DNA of 36,143 nucleotides from Rhodoferax sp. (GTDB taxonomy: Bacteria > Pseudomonadota > Gammaproteobacteria > Burkholderiales > Burkholderiaceae_C). Positions 24,816 to 33,555 of the stretch are shown in pieces; position 1 is the first letter of the stretch, and each line of letters starts with the position of its first letter. The stretch is from the NCBI RefSeq assembly GCF_023701345.1, contig NZ_JAMPXE010000019.1, forward strand, positions 1 through 36,143. The letters run 5' to 3'. The notes beneath the pieces were generated by a model. The model was given only the letters and a program-made list of their open reading frames with translations. It did no database searches and was not told where the DNA came from. A program made the translations under genes and the position numbers.

Positions 24816-25853
24816 TTAGAACGTGTGGCGAACGCCGAGGGCGAAAACGGAAGACTCCGTCTCGCTCACGCCGTTGGTGGCACGAGACTCAACTTCTGTG
24901 TTCTTGTAGCCAGCATACACAGTTGTGCGCTTGGACAAGTCGTAAGTGCCAACCAGGGTGTAGCCTTCGCCTTCCAGATCAGCAAAACCACCGCGCTCGC
25001 TCTTGGCATTGCTGTAACCAGCGGCCACGGCAAAGGCACCAAACGGAACACTCACGCCCACTTGGTATTCTTTGTCTTTGGAGGTGCCGTCTTTGGCCTG
25101 GTTGTAGCTACCGGTCAACTTGGCAACGCCGAAGTCATAAGAAGCACCGAGCAAGTCATACTTGTTGGTGACTTGTGCAGCTGTCAGTGCAGCTTGCGCA
25201 AGTTTCTCTTCCTGGTGTGCGTAACCTACCAGCAGCGGGCCGGCAGCATATTTGACGTGCACGCTAACGCTGTCGGTTGCGTCACCAACGTTGCCTATTA
25301 CAGCTTCGTTTTCACCGAAACCATAAGCAACGGAACCGCTGAAGCCGCTGAAGACTGGAGAGTCATAACGCACGGAACTGTGGATACGGTTGGTGTAATC
25401 TTTCACGCCAGTGGCCCATACGGCGCCGGTGGTGGCCAGGTTGGAGTCCCAGACGTTGTTCGTTGCGCCGCGCAGAGAGTCATAAGCGGTGTACTGACGA
25501 CCCAGGTTCACAGCACCGAAACCGCCGGCCAGGCCAACAGTAGCGGTACGCTCGAACAGGGTGCTGCCAGAACCGATGGTGCCGGTGTCAATGTTGAAGT
25601 TGCTTTCCAGCTTGAAATTGGCTGTCAAGCCGCCGCCCAGGTCTTCAGTGCCTTTCAGGCCCCAGAAGGTGGTATTCAGGTTGCTGGCATCGATGGCAGT
25701 TTGGTCGTTTTCGGCAACTGGATTTGCACCGGTGGTTTCGGTGGTCTTCTGGCCAATGCTGGCGTCCAGACGGCCATACAGAGTCACGGAAGATTGGGCC
25801 ATAGCGGCGCTGGAAGCAGCCAGAACGGCCAAGGCAATCAGGGATTTTTTCAT
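24816..25853 (-). CDS. Outer membrane porin (Burkholderiales trimeric type), copy 1
   Basis: Predicted 345-residue general porin. The start at 25853 is supported by GGAG nine bases upstream and gives a clean signal peptide 'MKKSLIALAVLAASSAAMA' cut before Gln. The mature protein starts 'SSVTLYGRLDASIG' and contains 'LNTTFWGLKGTEDLGGGL', 'NLGRQYTAYDSLRG' and the C-terminal 'ALGVRHTF' with terminal Phe, all hallmarks of the Burkholderiales 16-strand porins. It should let small hydrophilic solutes cross the outer membrane. The 295-base gap upstream (25854-26148) holds its leader and the terminator of porin copy 2; no gene is seen there. Confidence 0.95.
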   Translation of the reverse strand: MKKSLIALAVLAASSAAMAQSSVTLYGRLDASIGQKTTETTGANPVAENDQTAIDASNLNTTFWGLKGTEDLGGGLTANFKLESNFNIDTGTIGSGSTLFERTATVGLAGGFGAVNLGRQYTAYDSLRGATNNVWDSNLATTGAVWATGVKDYTNRIHSSVRYDSPVFSGFSGSVAYGFGENEAVIGNVGDATDSVSVHVKYAAGPLLVGYAHQEEKLAQAALTAAQVTNKYDLLGASYDFGVAKLTGSYNQAKDGTSKDKEYQVGVSVPFGAFAVAAGYSNAKSERGGFADLEGEGYTLVGTYDLSKRTTVYAGYKNTEVESRATNGVSETESSVFALGVRHTF

Positions 25854-26075
25854 TTCAAAGTTCTCCAAGGTTAAACATAAGGTGCTGAACCCAACTTGAT
25901 TCAGAACCCAGAGCCAACCTCCTGTTTCAGGAAGTTGAACGTATTGAAACAGACACCAGCCGCTTTGGCCCTAAAAGACCCTGTAAACCTATGTAAACCG
26001 GGTGCATCCGTTGTGGGTTTGCAACAGATGAAGCAAGGTGAGCGAGGGTGCTTGCCTGGTTGGCGCGTCTCAATG

Positions 26076-26110
26076 AAAAAACCCCCGCCGGGTTGCCCGG
26101 GCGGGGTTTT
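26076..26110 (-). terminator. Terminator of porin gene 26149-27135
   Basis: AAAACCCCCGCC (from 26078) pairs with GGCGGGGTTTT (26100-26110) around a short GGGTTGCCCG-like loop that can itself pair. Six T follow in the minus-strand direction (26081-26076 read in reverse). Closely similar in sequence to the terminator of the neighbouring porin copy. Confidence 0.88.
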
Positions 26111-26148
26111 CAGGTATCAACCGTCAGCTGACTTGCGTCAGCATCAGG

Positions 26149-27135
26149 TTAGAAGCGGTGTTGCACACCCACGGCGAACAGGCTGTGCTTGTCATCGGCA
26201 GCAGCGTTGTTGGTGGCCGTGTCAGCCTCGTAGCCACCGTACAGGAAGGTGCGCTTGGACAGCGTGTAGGTGGCACCAATACCGAACCCCTTGCGGGTCT
26301 GTTCGAAGCCGGCATTGCTGTCATCGGACTGGGCATAGCTGGCAGAAACGGTCAGGGCAGCGGACACAGGGAAATCAACGCCGAGTTGGTAGTCGGTTGC
26401 ATCAGCACCGCTCACGCCACCCACATTGTCTACCTTGCCGTAAGTGGCCTTGGCGGTTGCAACGCCGAAGTCGTAAGACGCGCCCAGGCGGGTGAACTTG
26501 GTGTCAGCTGAAGTGCCAACATCTTCCACTTGGTAGCCCAAATGTGCGTTCAAGGGGCCAGCGCCATAGGACACTTGCACGCTGGCGACTTTGGCTGCGC
26601 CGACAACGTTTTCATCCAGGCTGTAGCTAACTGCAGCTCCGAAGCCACCCATGGCCGGGGTTGCGTAATAAATGGTGTTGCCGGGATTGCCGGAGTAGCC
26701 CGTGCTTGCGAACACATGGTTCATGGGGGACAGTGCGGAGTCAAACACGGCATTGGAAGCGCCGCTCACGTCGTCATAGGCGGTCCAGACCTTGCCGAGC
26801 TTGACTTCACCGAAGCCGCCAGAAAAGCCAACATACGATTCGCGAGAAAAAGCCTGACCAGCAGTTGCTGTGCCAGTGTCCATGGCAAAGCCCTGCTCCA
26901 GCTTGAAGTTGGCCTTCAAGCCGCCGCCCAGGTCTTCGGAACCTTTCAGGCCCCAGCGTGAAGTATTGACGCCACCGCTGTCGAGTTTGGTTTGTCTCTG
27001 GCTGGTGCCGGCAACACCGTCTTCGTGTTTGACACTGCCAAACCAGACGTCCGCGAGACCGTACAGGGTTACAGATTGTGCAAAAGATGCACCGGAAGCA
27101 GCGAGAACTGCCAAAGCAATCAGACTCTTTTTCAT
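26149..27135 (-). CDS. Outer membrane porin (Burkholderiales trimeric type), copy 2
   Basis: Predicted 328-residue porin. Start at 27135 with AAGGA eight bases upstream. Signal peptide 'MKKSLIALAVLAASGASFA' is almost the same as in copy 1, and the mature part opens 'QSVTLYGLADVWFGSVKH'. 'SRWGLKGSEDLGGGLKANFK', 'VKLGKVWTAYDDVSG' and the terminal 'AVGVQHRF' are family marks. The surface-loop regions differ greatly from copy 1, so the two likely prefer different solutes. Copies 1 and 2 are in tandem on the minus strand, each with its own terminator, so they are probably separate transcripts. Confidence 0.95.
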   Translation of the reverse strand: MKKSLIALAVLAASGASFAQSVTLYGLADVWFGSVKHEDGVAGTSQRQTKLDSGGVNTSRWGLKGSEDLGGGLKANFKLEQGFAMDTGTATAGQAFSRESYVGFSGGFGEVKLGKVWTAYDDVSGASNAVFDSALSPMNHVFASTGYSGNPGNTIYYATPAMGGFGAAVSYSLDENVVGAAKVASVQVSYGAGPLNAHLGYQVEDVGTSADTKFTRLGASYDFGVATAKATYGKVDNVGGVSGADATDYQLGVDFPVSAALTVSASYAQSDDSNAGFEQTRKGFGIGATYTLSKRTFLYGGYEADTATNNAAADDKHSLFAVGVQHRF

Positions 27136-27564
27136 AAAAATTTCCTTAGTTAAAAATCAAAACACTTTTTCCTGTTTGTTTTGAAGCGGTGGATAGGACA
27201 CCACAGGATTTATTTCACCATGAAGACACTCAAAAGTGTCATTCGGGTTGGGGGCAAGCAAGTTACATGCCTTTTTTGGGCTTATTTTGTTGCCGCTGCA
27301 CGACAGATAGCGGTCAGTACCCCGGCAAGACGGTCATGGCAACGTGATCCAGGCTGGTATCCCGGCCGCTGATGCTTGCCATGCGGACAAGCATTGGGTT
27401 GGGTTTTGTCATTTGCACCAAATAAGGGAAAACCCCTGTGGGGAAAACCACTAATCAGGTGCGTTGTTTGATTCGGGTGCCTTGTCGTGGTGAATGGGTC
27501 CCTACAAAATAGGCACGGTCGTTCTTTTTCTTTGCTAGGTGTTCCCTCACTTCTTTTAAACATC
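27136..27564. other. Intergenic control region between divergent porin genes
   Basis: This 429-base gap holds the leaders and presumably the promoters of porin copy 2 (minus) and the third porin (plus). Small symmetries are seen: GACACT-caaa-AGTGTC (27225-27240) and CCCC-tgt-GGGG around 27433-27443. No good -35/-10 pair, open frame with coding character or RNA gene could be supported. The base composition is less GC-rich than the flanking genes. Confidence 0.5.
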
Positions 27565-28887
27565 ATGTACAAACAATCTACTTCAAAAACGATGGCATTG
27601 GGTCTTCGTCATGTGGCGCTGGCCAGTGCGCTGTGCTGCGCAGGTTTGGCGCAGGCGCAAACCGGTTCGAGCGTGACGCTCTACGGCTTGGCCGATGTCG
27701 GCGTCACCTCGGTCAGCGGTCTGAAGACCGGCACGGTCACCCAAGTGGCGAGCGGCATCATGGAAGGTTCGCGCTGGGGTATGAAGGGTACTGAAGATTT
27801 GGGCGGCGGATACAAGGCGATCTTTACGCTGGAAAGCCGGGTGGAACTGGATACGGGGGCGAATAACAATCGACCGATTTCGGGGAATCAGGTGTATGAC
27901 CGTATGACAACTGCAACTGCGCTGGGCCTTACTTCCGTAAACCCCGCGATACAAGGTGCCTACAACTTGGCTGTGCCCGCTGTTTTTGGCGCGGCTGGCG
28001 TATCCGGCTTGCTGAACGAGTATGGTGTGAATGTGGGTGCCAGCGGCAACCGCGCATTTGACCGCCAAGCCTGGGTCGGATTGATCACGCCAGTGGGCGC
28101 TGTGTTAGCGGGGCGTCAATATACGCCCGGATATGAAACCTTTAGCACCTTCGACATTATGGAGACGCAGTCAGCTTTGTCGGCGGGTCAGATCGTGCAG
28201 TTCCCGGCCGTTTTTGAAATTCGCGCGTCCAATGCGCTGGCTTATCGCATCGTCAAGAATGACTTTTCGGGCGCCCTGATGTATGCGCTAGGCGAGAAGG
28301 ACAGTGCGAGCAAGGAGCGCCTGCTTGGCATTAACGCGGCTTATAAAACCGACAAGTTCTCGGTGGGCATTGGCTACAACACCAAGAATAATGAACTGGG
28401 CGACAAGGCTTTGACGACAACCGTGTTGGGTGCGTCCATGAACATGGGGAGCAGCAAGATCAGTACTTTGGTAGCCACCATCAAGGATGACCATCCAACA
28501 GGCATGTACAGCATTGCTGATAAGTTGGCCTTGACTCCGCTTGCAGGTGTTGCCGTGCCTGTACAAAATGCCTTCGTTGAAGCCTTCAAACAAGATGGCA
28601 CCCTGTTCCACATTGGGTATCGCAATGTGACTGGCCCCCACACCATTTCGGTGGCCTACAACCAGTTTGACGACAAACGGCCGGCCAACGCGGATCTCAA
28701 GTCCTATGGTGCTGCCTACACCTATGCGCTGTCCAAACGGACCGACCTGAACGCTGTGCTGGTTCGTTTTGACAATAGCGACAAGGCGCAGGTGGCACCC
28801 GGCGGCAATGGCTACCTGGGAGGTGTGACAGAAAAAGCAGGCACAGATTCCACCGGTCTGGCCTTCGGCATTCGCCACCGCTTCTGA
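27565..28887 (+). CDS. Outer membrane porin, divergent third copy
   Basis: Predicted 440-residue porin, about 100 residues longer than its two neighbours. The ATG at 27565 or that at 27592 ('MALGLRHVALASALCCAGLA') may be used; both feed into a signal peptide cut after 'AQA', before 'QTGSSVTLYGLADVGVTSVS'. Conserved blocks are 'SRWGMKGTEDLGGGYKAIF', 'RQAWVGLITPVGAVLAGRQY' and the terminal 'LAFGIRHRF'. The extra length falls in long loops, for example the stretch between 'NNNRPISGNQ' and 'GNRAFDRQAW' near residues 100-170. It is transcribed away from the tandem pair and ends at a GC-rich hairpin. Confidence 0.93.
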   Translation: MYKQSTSKTMALGLRHVALASALCCAGLAQAQTGSSVTLYGLADVGVTSVSGLKTGTVTQVASGIMEGSRWGMKGTEDLGGGYKAIFTLESRVELDTGANNNRPISGNQVYDRMTTATALGLTSVNPAIQGAYNLAVPAVFGAAGVSGLLNEYGVNVGASGNRAFDRQAWVGLITPVGAVLAGRQYTPGYETFSTFDIMETQSALSAGQIVQFPAVFEIRASNALAYRIVKNDFSGALMYALGEKDSASKERLLGINAAYKTDKFSVGIGYNTKNNELGDKALTTTVLGASMNMGSSKISTLVATIKDDHPTGMYSIADKLALTPLAGVAVPVQNAFVEAFKQDGTLFHIGYRNVTGPHTISVAYNQFDDKRPANADLKSYGAAYTYALSKRTDLNAVLVRFDNSDKAQVAPGGNGYLGGVTEKAGTDSTGLAFGIRHRF

Positions 28888-28900
28888 TCTCCCGGCGCAC

Positions 28901-28924
28901 ACCTGCGGGTGCAGACCCGCAGGT
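28901..28924 (+). terminator. Hairpin after the third porin gene
   Basis: ACCTGCGGGT (28901-28910), GCAG loop, ACCCGCAGGT (28915-28924): a perfect ten-pair GC-rich stem 14 bases after the stop codon. It lacks an immediate T run (CCGAATTT follows), so it may stop transcription weakly or protect the mRNA 3' end. Confidence 0.6.
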
Positions 28925-29172
28925 CCGAATTTGCCATTTTAAAGCTGCCAAACAAGGTATCAAGGTATCGAGCGCGTTCTGAATGGCCAATTGCCGCGAT
29001 GTCAGGTTTCCGACGGTCTGCGTGCGCAGCGCAACAGGGATCGCACCCAAAGCAGGTGTATCCATGACCACTCGCCGGCCAGCCACTTCCAATTCGGGTC
29101 AAATCGGCGTCCTTGTGCGGCAACGTATTAAAGTGGGACAGGTTCAGCCCTAATTGGCGCGCGGCGGTGCGA
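28925..29172. other. Gene-free or decayed stretch between porin and hemerythrin
   Basis: About 250 bases with no complete gene. On the minus strand two frames read protein-like in succession: 'ARQLGLNLSHFNTLPHKDAD' and, in another frame, 'DTPALGAIPVALRTQTVGNL' followed by 'TSRQLAIQNALDTL'. This could be a frameshifted relic, but no family is recognised. A small tandem duplication, AAGGTATC twice, lies near 28954-28969. The stretch could equally be chance open sequence in GC-rich DNA. Confidence 0.3.
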
Positions 29173-29676
29173 TTACGTTGTTTTCTGCGCCAGCCGTGCC
29201 GCCCGGCTGGCAAATTCTTCGATCAGGTGCGCTTTGGCCTCGGGATAGATCAGCGAGTCTTCGAGCATGATGTGGTCGTGGCACAGACTCACAAATACTT
29301 CGGCGTTGTGCTTGAGTTCGGCCATGTCGGGCCAGTCTTCACCCTGGGCAATGGCGCGCAGCATGGGGGCGAGTTCCAGCCAGTTCTGTTCAATCCAACC
29401 ATGGTCTTGATGCAAGGTGCGCACCGCCTGTACCAGTTCGACGTTGTCGCTGGCCAGCAGCATTGGAAAAATATTTTTTTCTTCCTCGGCGTGGTGCGGC
29501 CGTGCAACCTCTGAAAAAAAGGCCTCGATGGTTTTGGCTTTTTGACGGCAATGGGGACTGTCGCTCTCGGTGTCCAGGCGCTCCAGCAGATCTGCCAACT
29601 CGGCCAATTGCTGATGAATTTGCTGGTGGCAGGCATCAAGGGTCTTGAATTGTTCAATGTGCTGTAGGGGATTCAT
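29173..29676 (-). CDS. Hemerythrin-domain protein
   Basis: Predicted cytoplasmic helical-bundle protein of 167 residues with the HHE cation-binding fold. The start at 29676 follows AGGAG by six bases. Likely iron ligands are in 'ACHQQIHQQL', 'RPHHAEEEKNIFP', 'TLHQDHGWIEQNW' and 'LCHDHIMLEDSLIYPEAKAH' (core CHDHIMLEDSLIYP), matching the His and Glu pattern of hemerythrin-like proteins of the Burkholderiales. Such proteins bind oxygen or nitric oxide or sense iron/oxygen. An FNR-type box about 100 bases upstream of the start, shared with the divergent oxidoreductase operon, fits expression under low oxygen. Confidence 0.88.
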   Translation of the reverse strand: MNPLQHIEQFKTLDACHQQIHQQLAELADLLERLDTESDSPHCRQKAKTIEAFFSEVARPHHAEEEKNIFPMLLASDNVELVQAVRTLHQDHGWIEQNWLELAPMLRAIAQGEDWPDMAELKHNAEVFVSLCHDHIMLEDSLIYPEAKAHLIEEFASRAARLAQKTT

Positions 29677-29774
29677 GGTTTCTCCTGGGCTTGGTGAATC
29701 CATTTTGGCGGCCGATCGGTCCGGATCTTTGAGCCAAATCAAGATTCCAGTCGATTTTTGACGGAGAAATATAT

Positions 29775-29788
29775 TTGATCTAGATCAG
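29775..29788. promoter_or_regulatory. FNR/ANR-type box between hemerythrin and the oxidoreductase operon
   Basis: TTGATCTAGATCAG matches the FNR consensus TTGAT-N4-ATCAA in nine of ten defined positions. It sits in the 223-base gap between two divergent genes. The centre is about 105 bases from the hemerythrin start and 118 from the TTG start of the oxidoreductase, so either promoter could place it near -41.5. Clear -10 boxes were not identified. Control by an oxygen-sensing FNR-family protein is inferred. Confidence 0.65.
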
Positions 29789-29899
29789 CAAATTGGCAAA
29801 TTCGGAGGGCGTGGCATGCGTTAAAGCGATGGATCGGCGTAGGATGCAACCACACCTGCAGCACCATTTCGCAAGCGTTTGCAGGGCAAGGAGACCACT

Positions 29900-31744
29900 T
29901 TGCAAGCTACCAATGTCACCAACCCGGCCTATTTTCACAAGGTCGTTGATTGCCAGTGGGCCTGTCCGGCCCACACCCCCGTACCCGAATACATCCGCCT
30001 GATCGGGCAGGGTCGCTACAGCGACGCCTACATGATCAATTGGGTGTCCAACGTGTTTCCGGGCATTCTGGGTCGCGTTTGCGACCGCCCCTGCGAGCCC
30101 GCCTGCCGGCGCGGGCGCGTGGAAGAGAACAACAGCAAAAAGCCCGAGCCGGTGGCGATTTGCCGCCTCAAGCGCGTGGCCGCTGATTTCAAGGACGATG
30201 TGACGGCCCGCATGCCCGCCATTGCACCCAGCAATGGCAAACGTATTGCTTGCGTCGGTGCTGGTCCGGCGTCCCTGACGGTGGCACGCGATTTGGCCCC
30301 GTTGGGTTACGAGATCACGGTGTTTGAAGGCGAGGCCAAGGCGGGCGGGTTCATCCGCTCGCAGATCCCGCGGTTTCGGTTGCCCGAAGAGGTGATTGAC
30401 GAGGAGACGGGTTACATCCTCGACATGGGGGTGAAGTTCGTCAACAACCAGCGGGTTGACTCCATGCAGGCGCTGTTGGCCCAAAATTTTGACGCGGTGT
30501 TTGTCGGCTGTGGCGCACCGCGCGGGCGCGAACTCGATGTGCCGGGTCGCGCCGAGGCGGCGGCCCACATTCATATTGGCATCGACTGGCTGGCCAACGT
30601 GTCTTTCGGCCACACCACCAGCGTGGCCGAGCGCGTGATTGTGCTTGGCGGCGGCAACACCGCCATGGACTGCTGCCGCTCGGCGCGGCGCATGGGCGGC
30701 AAGGATGTGAAAGTGGTGGTGCGCAGCGGTTTTGAGGAAATGAAAGCCTCGCCCTGGGAAAAGGAAGACGCGCAGCACGAAGGCATTCCGATCCTGAACT
30801 ACCACGTGCCCAAATCCGTCGAGCATGTGAATGGCAAGCTGACCGGCATGAGGTTCGAGATCGTGCGTGCCGAATACGATGCCAAGGGCCGGCGCAGCCT
30901 GGTGCCGACCGGCGAGCCCGACGTGCTGCTGGAATGCGACACGGTGCTGGTGGCCATCGGCCAAGAAAATTCCTTCCCCTGGATTGAGCGGGACTGCGGC
31001 ATCGAGTTTGACAAATGGGGCCTGCCGGTGCTGACTGAAGGTACTTTCCAGTCCACCCTGCCGAACGTGTTTTTTGGCGGTGATTCGGCTTACGGACCCA
31101 AGAACATCATCACCGCCGTGGCCCACGGGCACGAGGCGGCGGTGTCGATCGACCGGCTGCTCAATGGTGAGGACGTGGCGCGACGGCCACCGCCCACGGT
31201 CAATTTGATGTCGCAAAAAATGGGCATCCATGAGTGGAGCTACCGCAACGATGTGTCCAACGATGTGCGCTTCAGGGTGCCATGGGCCGCAGCCGAAACC
31301 GCACTGGCCAGCATCAAGATCGAGGTCGAGTTGGGCTTTGACGCCGCCACCGCGTTCAAGGAGGCCAGCCGCTGCCTGAATTGCGACGTGCAGACCGTGT
31401 TCAACCGCAACACCTGCATTGAGTGCGACGCCTGCGTTGACATTTGTCCGATGGACTGCATCACCTTCACCGCCAATGGCGATGAAGCCGACCTGCGCAC
31501 CCGCCTCAAGGCGCCAGCCACCCATGCCGGGCAGGATTTGTATGTGTCCGCCGAGCTCAAGACCGGCCGCGTCATGGTGAAGGACGAAGACGTTTGCCTG
31601 CACTGCGGTTTGTGCGCCGAGCGTTGCCCCACCGGGGCCTGGGACATGCAGAAGTTCCTGCTCAACACCATGCAGGCGGGGCCAAAGTGCAGAGATGCCA
31701 AAGCCACCCCTGCAGCCCACATTGCCCAACCGGAGGCCGCATGA
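29900..31744 (+). CDS. NAD(P)H/FAD oxidoreductase fused to ferredoxin domain (GltD-like), 2-oxoacid oxidoreductase partner
   Basis: Predicted 614-residue flavoprotein. The start is TTG at 29900: AAGGAG (29888-29893) is six bases upstream and no ATG is in frame nearby. The N-terminal iron-sulfur domain, as in glutamate synthase small subunit, has Cys18, Cys22, Cys61, Cys65 and Cys69. The FAD site 'VGAGPASLTVA' begins at about residue 119 and the NAD(P)H site 'LGGGNTAMD' at 249. The C-terminus adds a two-cluster ferredoxin: Cys506-509-512-516 and Cys566-569-572-576. It likely shuttles electrons between NAD(P) and the 2-oxoacid oxidoreductase encoded next, whose start overlaps its stop. A similar three-subunit 2-oxoglutarate:NADP+ enzyme is known from Azoarcus (from memory). 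Confidence 0.87.
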   Translation: MQATNVTNPAYFHKVVDCQWACPAHTPVPEYIRLIGQGRYSDAYMINWVSNVFPGILGRVCDRPCEPACRRGRVEENNSKKPEPVAICRLKRVAADFKDDVTARMPAIAPSNGKRIACVGAGPASLTVARDLAPLGYEITVFEGEAKAGGFIRSQIPRFRLPEEVIDEETGYILDMGVKFVNNQRVDSMQALLAQNFDAVFVGCGAPRGRELDVPGRAEAAAHIHIGIDWLANVSFGHTTSVAERVIVLGGGNTAMDCCRSARRMGGKDVKVVVRSGFEEMKASPWEKEDAQHEGIPILNYHVPKSVEHVNGKLTGMRFEIVRAEYDAKGRRSLVPTGEPDVLLECDTVLVAIGQENSFPWIERDCGIEFDKWGLPVLTEGTFQSTLPNVFFGGDSAYGPKNIITAVAHGHEAAVSIDRLLNGEDVARRPPPTVNLMSQKMGIHEWSYRNDVSNDVRFRVPWAAAETALASIKIEVELGFDAATAFKEASRCLNCDVQTVFNRNTCIECDACVDICPMDCITFTANGDEADLRTRLKAPATHAGQDLYVSAELKTGRVMVKDEDVCLHCGLCAERCPTGAWDMQKFLLNTMQAGPKCRDAKATPAAHIAQPEAA

Positions 31745-33555
31745 AGCGCATAGAAGCCATCAACGATTTCGTCATCAAGTTTGCCAATGTCAACGGCTCG
31801 GGTTCTGCCTCGGCCAATGAGTTGTTTGCCAAGGCGGTGATGCGCATGGGCGTGCCCGTCAGCCCGCGCAACATTTTTCCCAGCAACATCCAGGGCATGC
31901 CCACCTGGTACGAGGCCCGTGTCTGCGAAAAGGGCTACCACGGCCGCCGCGGTGGCGTCGACATGATGGTCGCCATGAACCCGCAAACCTGGGATGCCGA
32001 CATTGCCGAGATCGAATCGGGCGGCTACCTGTTTTACGACAGCACCCGGCCCATGCCGGCCGACAAGTTCCGCGACGACGTGCACACCATGGGCGTGCCG
32101 CTGACCGAGATTGCCAACAACGCCTACACCGACCCGCGCCAGCGCCAGTTGTTCAAGAACATCATCTACGTGGGCGCCCTGTCGGTGCTGCTCGATGTGG
32201 ACGCCGAGGTGTTCGAAAAACTCTTTGCCGAGCAGTTCAAGGGCAAGGAGCGCCTGCTTGACTCCAATATCAAGGCGCTGCACATGGGGCGCGACTACGT
32301 CAAGCAGCACATGCAGGCGCCGCTGGGCATCCGCGTGCAGCGCGCGGACAACGTCGGCGACCAGATTTTTACCGACGGCAACAGCGCCGCCGGTCTGGGC
32401 TTGGTGTATGGTGGCGCCACGGTGGCTGCCTGGTACCCGATCACGCCGTCCACCTCGATCCCCGAGGCGTTCCAGAAATACTGCGAAAAATTCCGCATTG
32501 ACCCGGCCACTGGGCAACACCGCTTTGCCATCGTGCAGGCCGAAGACGAGCTGGCCTCGATTGGCATGGTGGTCGGCGCGGGCTGGAACGGTGCGCGGGC
32601 CTTTACCGCCACCTCGGGTCCGGGTGTGTCGCTGATGACCGAGTTCATCGGCCTGGCCTATTTTGCCGAGATTCCGGTGACGATCATCAACGTGCAGCGC
32701 GGCGGGCCGTCCACCGGCATGCCCACGCGCACCCAGCAGGCTGACCTGCTGTCATGCGCCTACGCCTCGCATGGTGACACCAAGCATGTGCTGCTGTTCC
32801 CGCAGGACCCGCACGAGTGCTTTACCCATTCGGCCGCAGCGCTGGATCTGGCCGAGCGCCTGCAGACGCCCATTTTTGTCATGACCGACCTCGACATCGG
32901 CATGAACCAGCGCCTGTGCAAACCCTTTGTCTGGGACGACGCCAAGGAGTACGACCGCGGCAAGGTCATGACTGCCGAAGAACTGGAGGCCGGCAAGCCC
33001 TTTGGCCGTTACAAGGATGTGGATGGCGACGGTATTCCGTGGCGCACCTTGCCCGGTACCCACCCCAGCAAGGGCGCCTTTTTTACCCGCGGCACCACGC
33101 GCAACCCGCAGGCCATGTACTCCGAGGCCGGGCCGGACTATATCTACAACATGGAGCGGCTGCTGCGCAAGTTCAAGACGGCGGCAGACATGGTGCCCCA
33201 GCCGGTGTTCCGAAAAGCGGCCGCGCCCACCAAGCTAGGCATCATTTACTACGGCTCCACCACACCCGCCATGCGCGAGGCGCTGGACGTGCTCGAAGCC
33301 AACGGCGACCATGTGGATGCCATGCGCCTGTGCGCCTTCCCGTTCCCGCAATCGGTGGCTGACTTCATTGCGGCGCACGACAAGGTGTTTGTGGTCGAAC
33401 AAAACCGCGACGCGCAAATGCGCGCCATGATCATCAATGAACTTGAAGTGAACCCCGCCAAGCTGGTGCGTGTGCTGCATTACGACGGCACGCCCATCAC
33501 CGCGCGCTTCATCATCCGCAACATTCACGACAGCGTGCAAAAGGAGCTGGTATGA
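31741..33555 (+). CDS. korA: 2-oxoacid:acceptor oxidoreductase, fused gamma-alpha subunit (2-oxoglutarate type)
   Basis: Predicted 604-residue subunit. The ATG at 31741 overlaps the upstream stop (ATGA). Residues about 1-195 are the gamma domain ('VNGSGSASANELFAKAVMRM', 'RVCEKGYHGRRGGVDMMVAM'). The rest is the alpha (pyrimidine-binding) part with 'WYPITPSTSIPEAF' (Tyr232 region), 'QAEDELASIGMVVGAGWNGA', 'TSGPGVSLMTEF' and 'QRGGPSTGMPTRTQQAD' (each a family hallmark). Together with the beta subunit it would oxidise a 2-oxoacid to its acyl-CoA and CO2, reducing ferredoxin, or run in reverse. Fused gamma-alpha of this length is typical for 2-oxoglutarate enzymes, but pyruvate or branched-chain oxoacids cannot be excluded. 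Confidence 0.9.
   Translation: MKRIEAINDFVIKFANVNGSGSASANELFAKAVMRMGVPVSPRNIFPSNIQGMPTWYEARVCEKGYHGRRGGVDMMVAMNPQTWDADIAEIESGGYLFYDSTRPMPADKFRDDVHTMGVPLTEIANNAYTDPRQRQLFKNIIYVGALSVLLDVDAEVFEKLFAEQFKGKERLLDSNIKALHMGRDYVKQHMQAPLGIRVQRADNVGDQIFTDGNSAAGLGLVYGGATVAAWYPITPSTSIPEAFQKYCEKFRIDPATGQHRFAIVQAEDELASIGMVVGAGWNGARAFTATSGPGVSLMTEFIGLAYFAEIPVTIINVQRGGPSTGMPTRTQQADLLSCAYASHGDTKHVLLFPQDPHECFTHSAAALDLAERLQTPIFVMTDLDIGMNQRLCKPFVWDDAKEYDRGKVMTAEELEAGKPFGRYKDVDGDGIPWRTLPGTHPSKGAFFTRGTTRNPQAMYSEAGPDYIYNMERLLRKFKTAADMVPQPVFRKAAAPTKLGIIYYGSTTPAMREALDVLEANGDHVDAMRLCAFPFPQSVADFIAAHDKVFVVEQNRDAQMRAMIINELEVNPAKLVRVLHYDGTPITARFIIRNIHDSVQKELV

Noticed and set aside
27225..27240. GACACT-caaa-AGTGTC hairpin as a terminator or operator
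   Set aside because: Six pairs, no T run and no adjacent gene end; too short to support a role.
29780..31729. Antisense open frame of about 649 codons over the flavin/ferredoxin oxidoreductase gene
   Set aside because: Composition is that of a mirror frame, and the sense strand carries clear cofactor motifs and coupling to korA.
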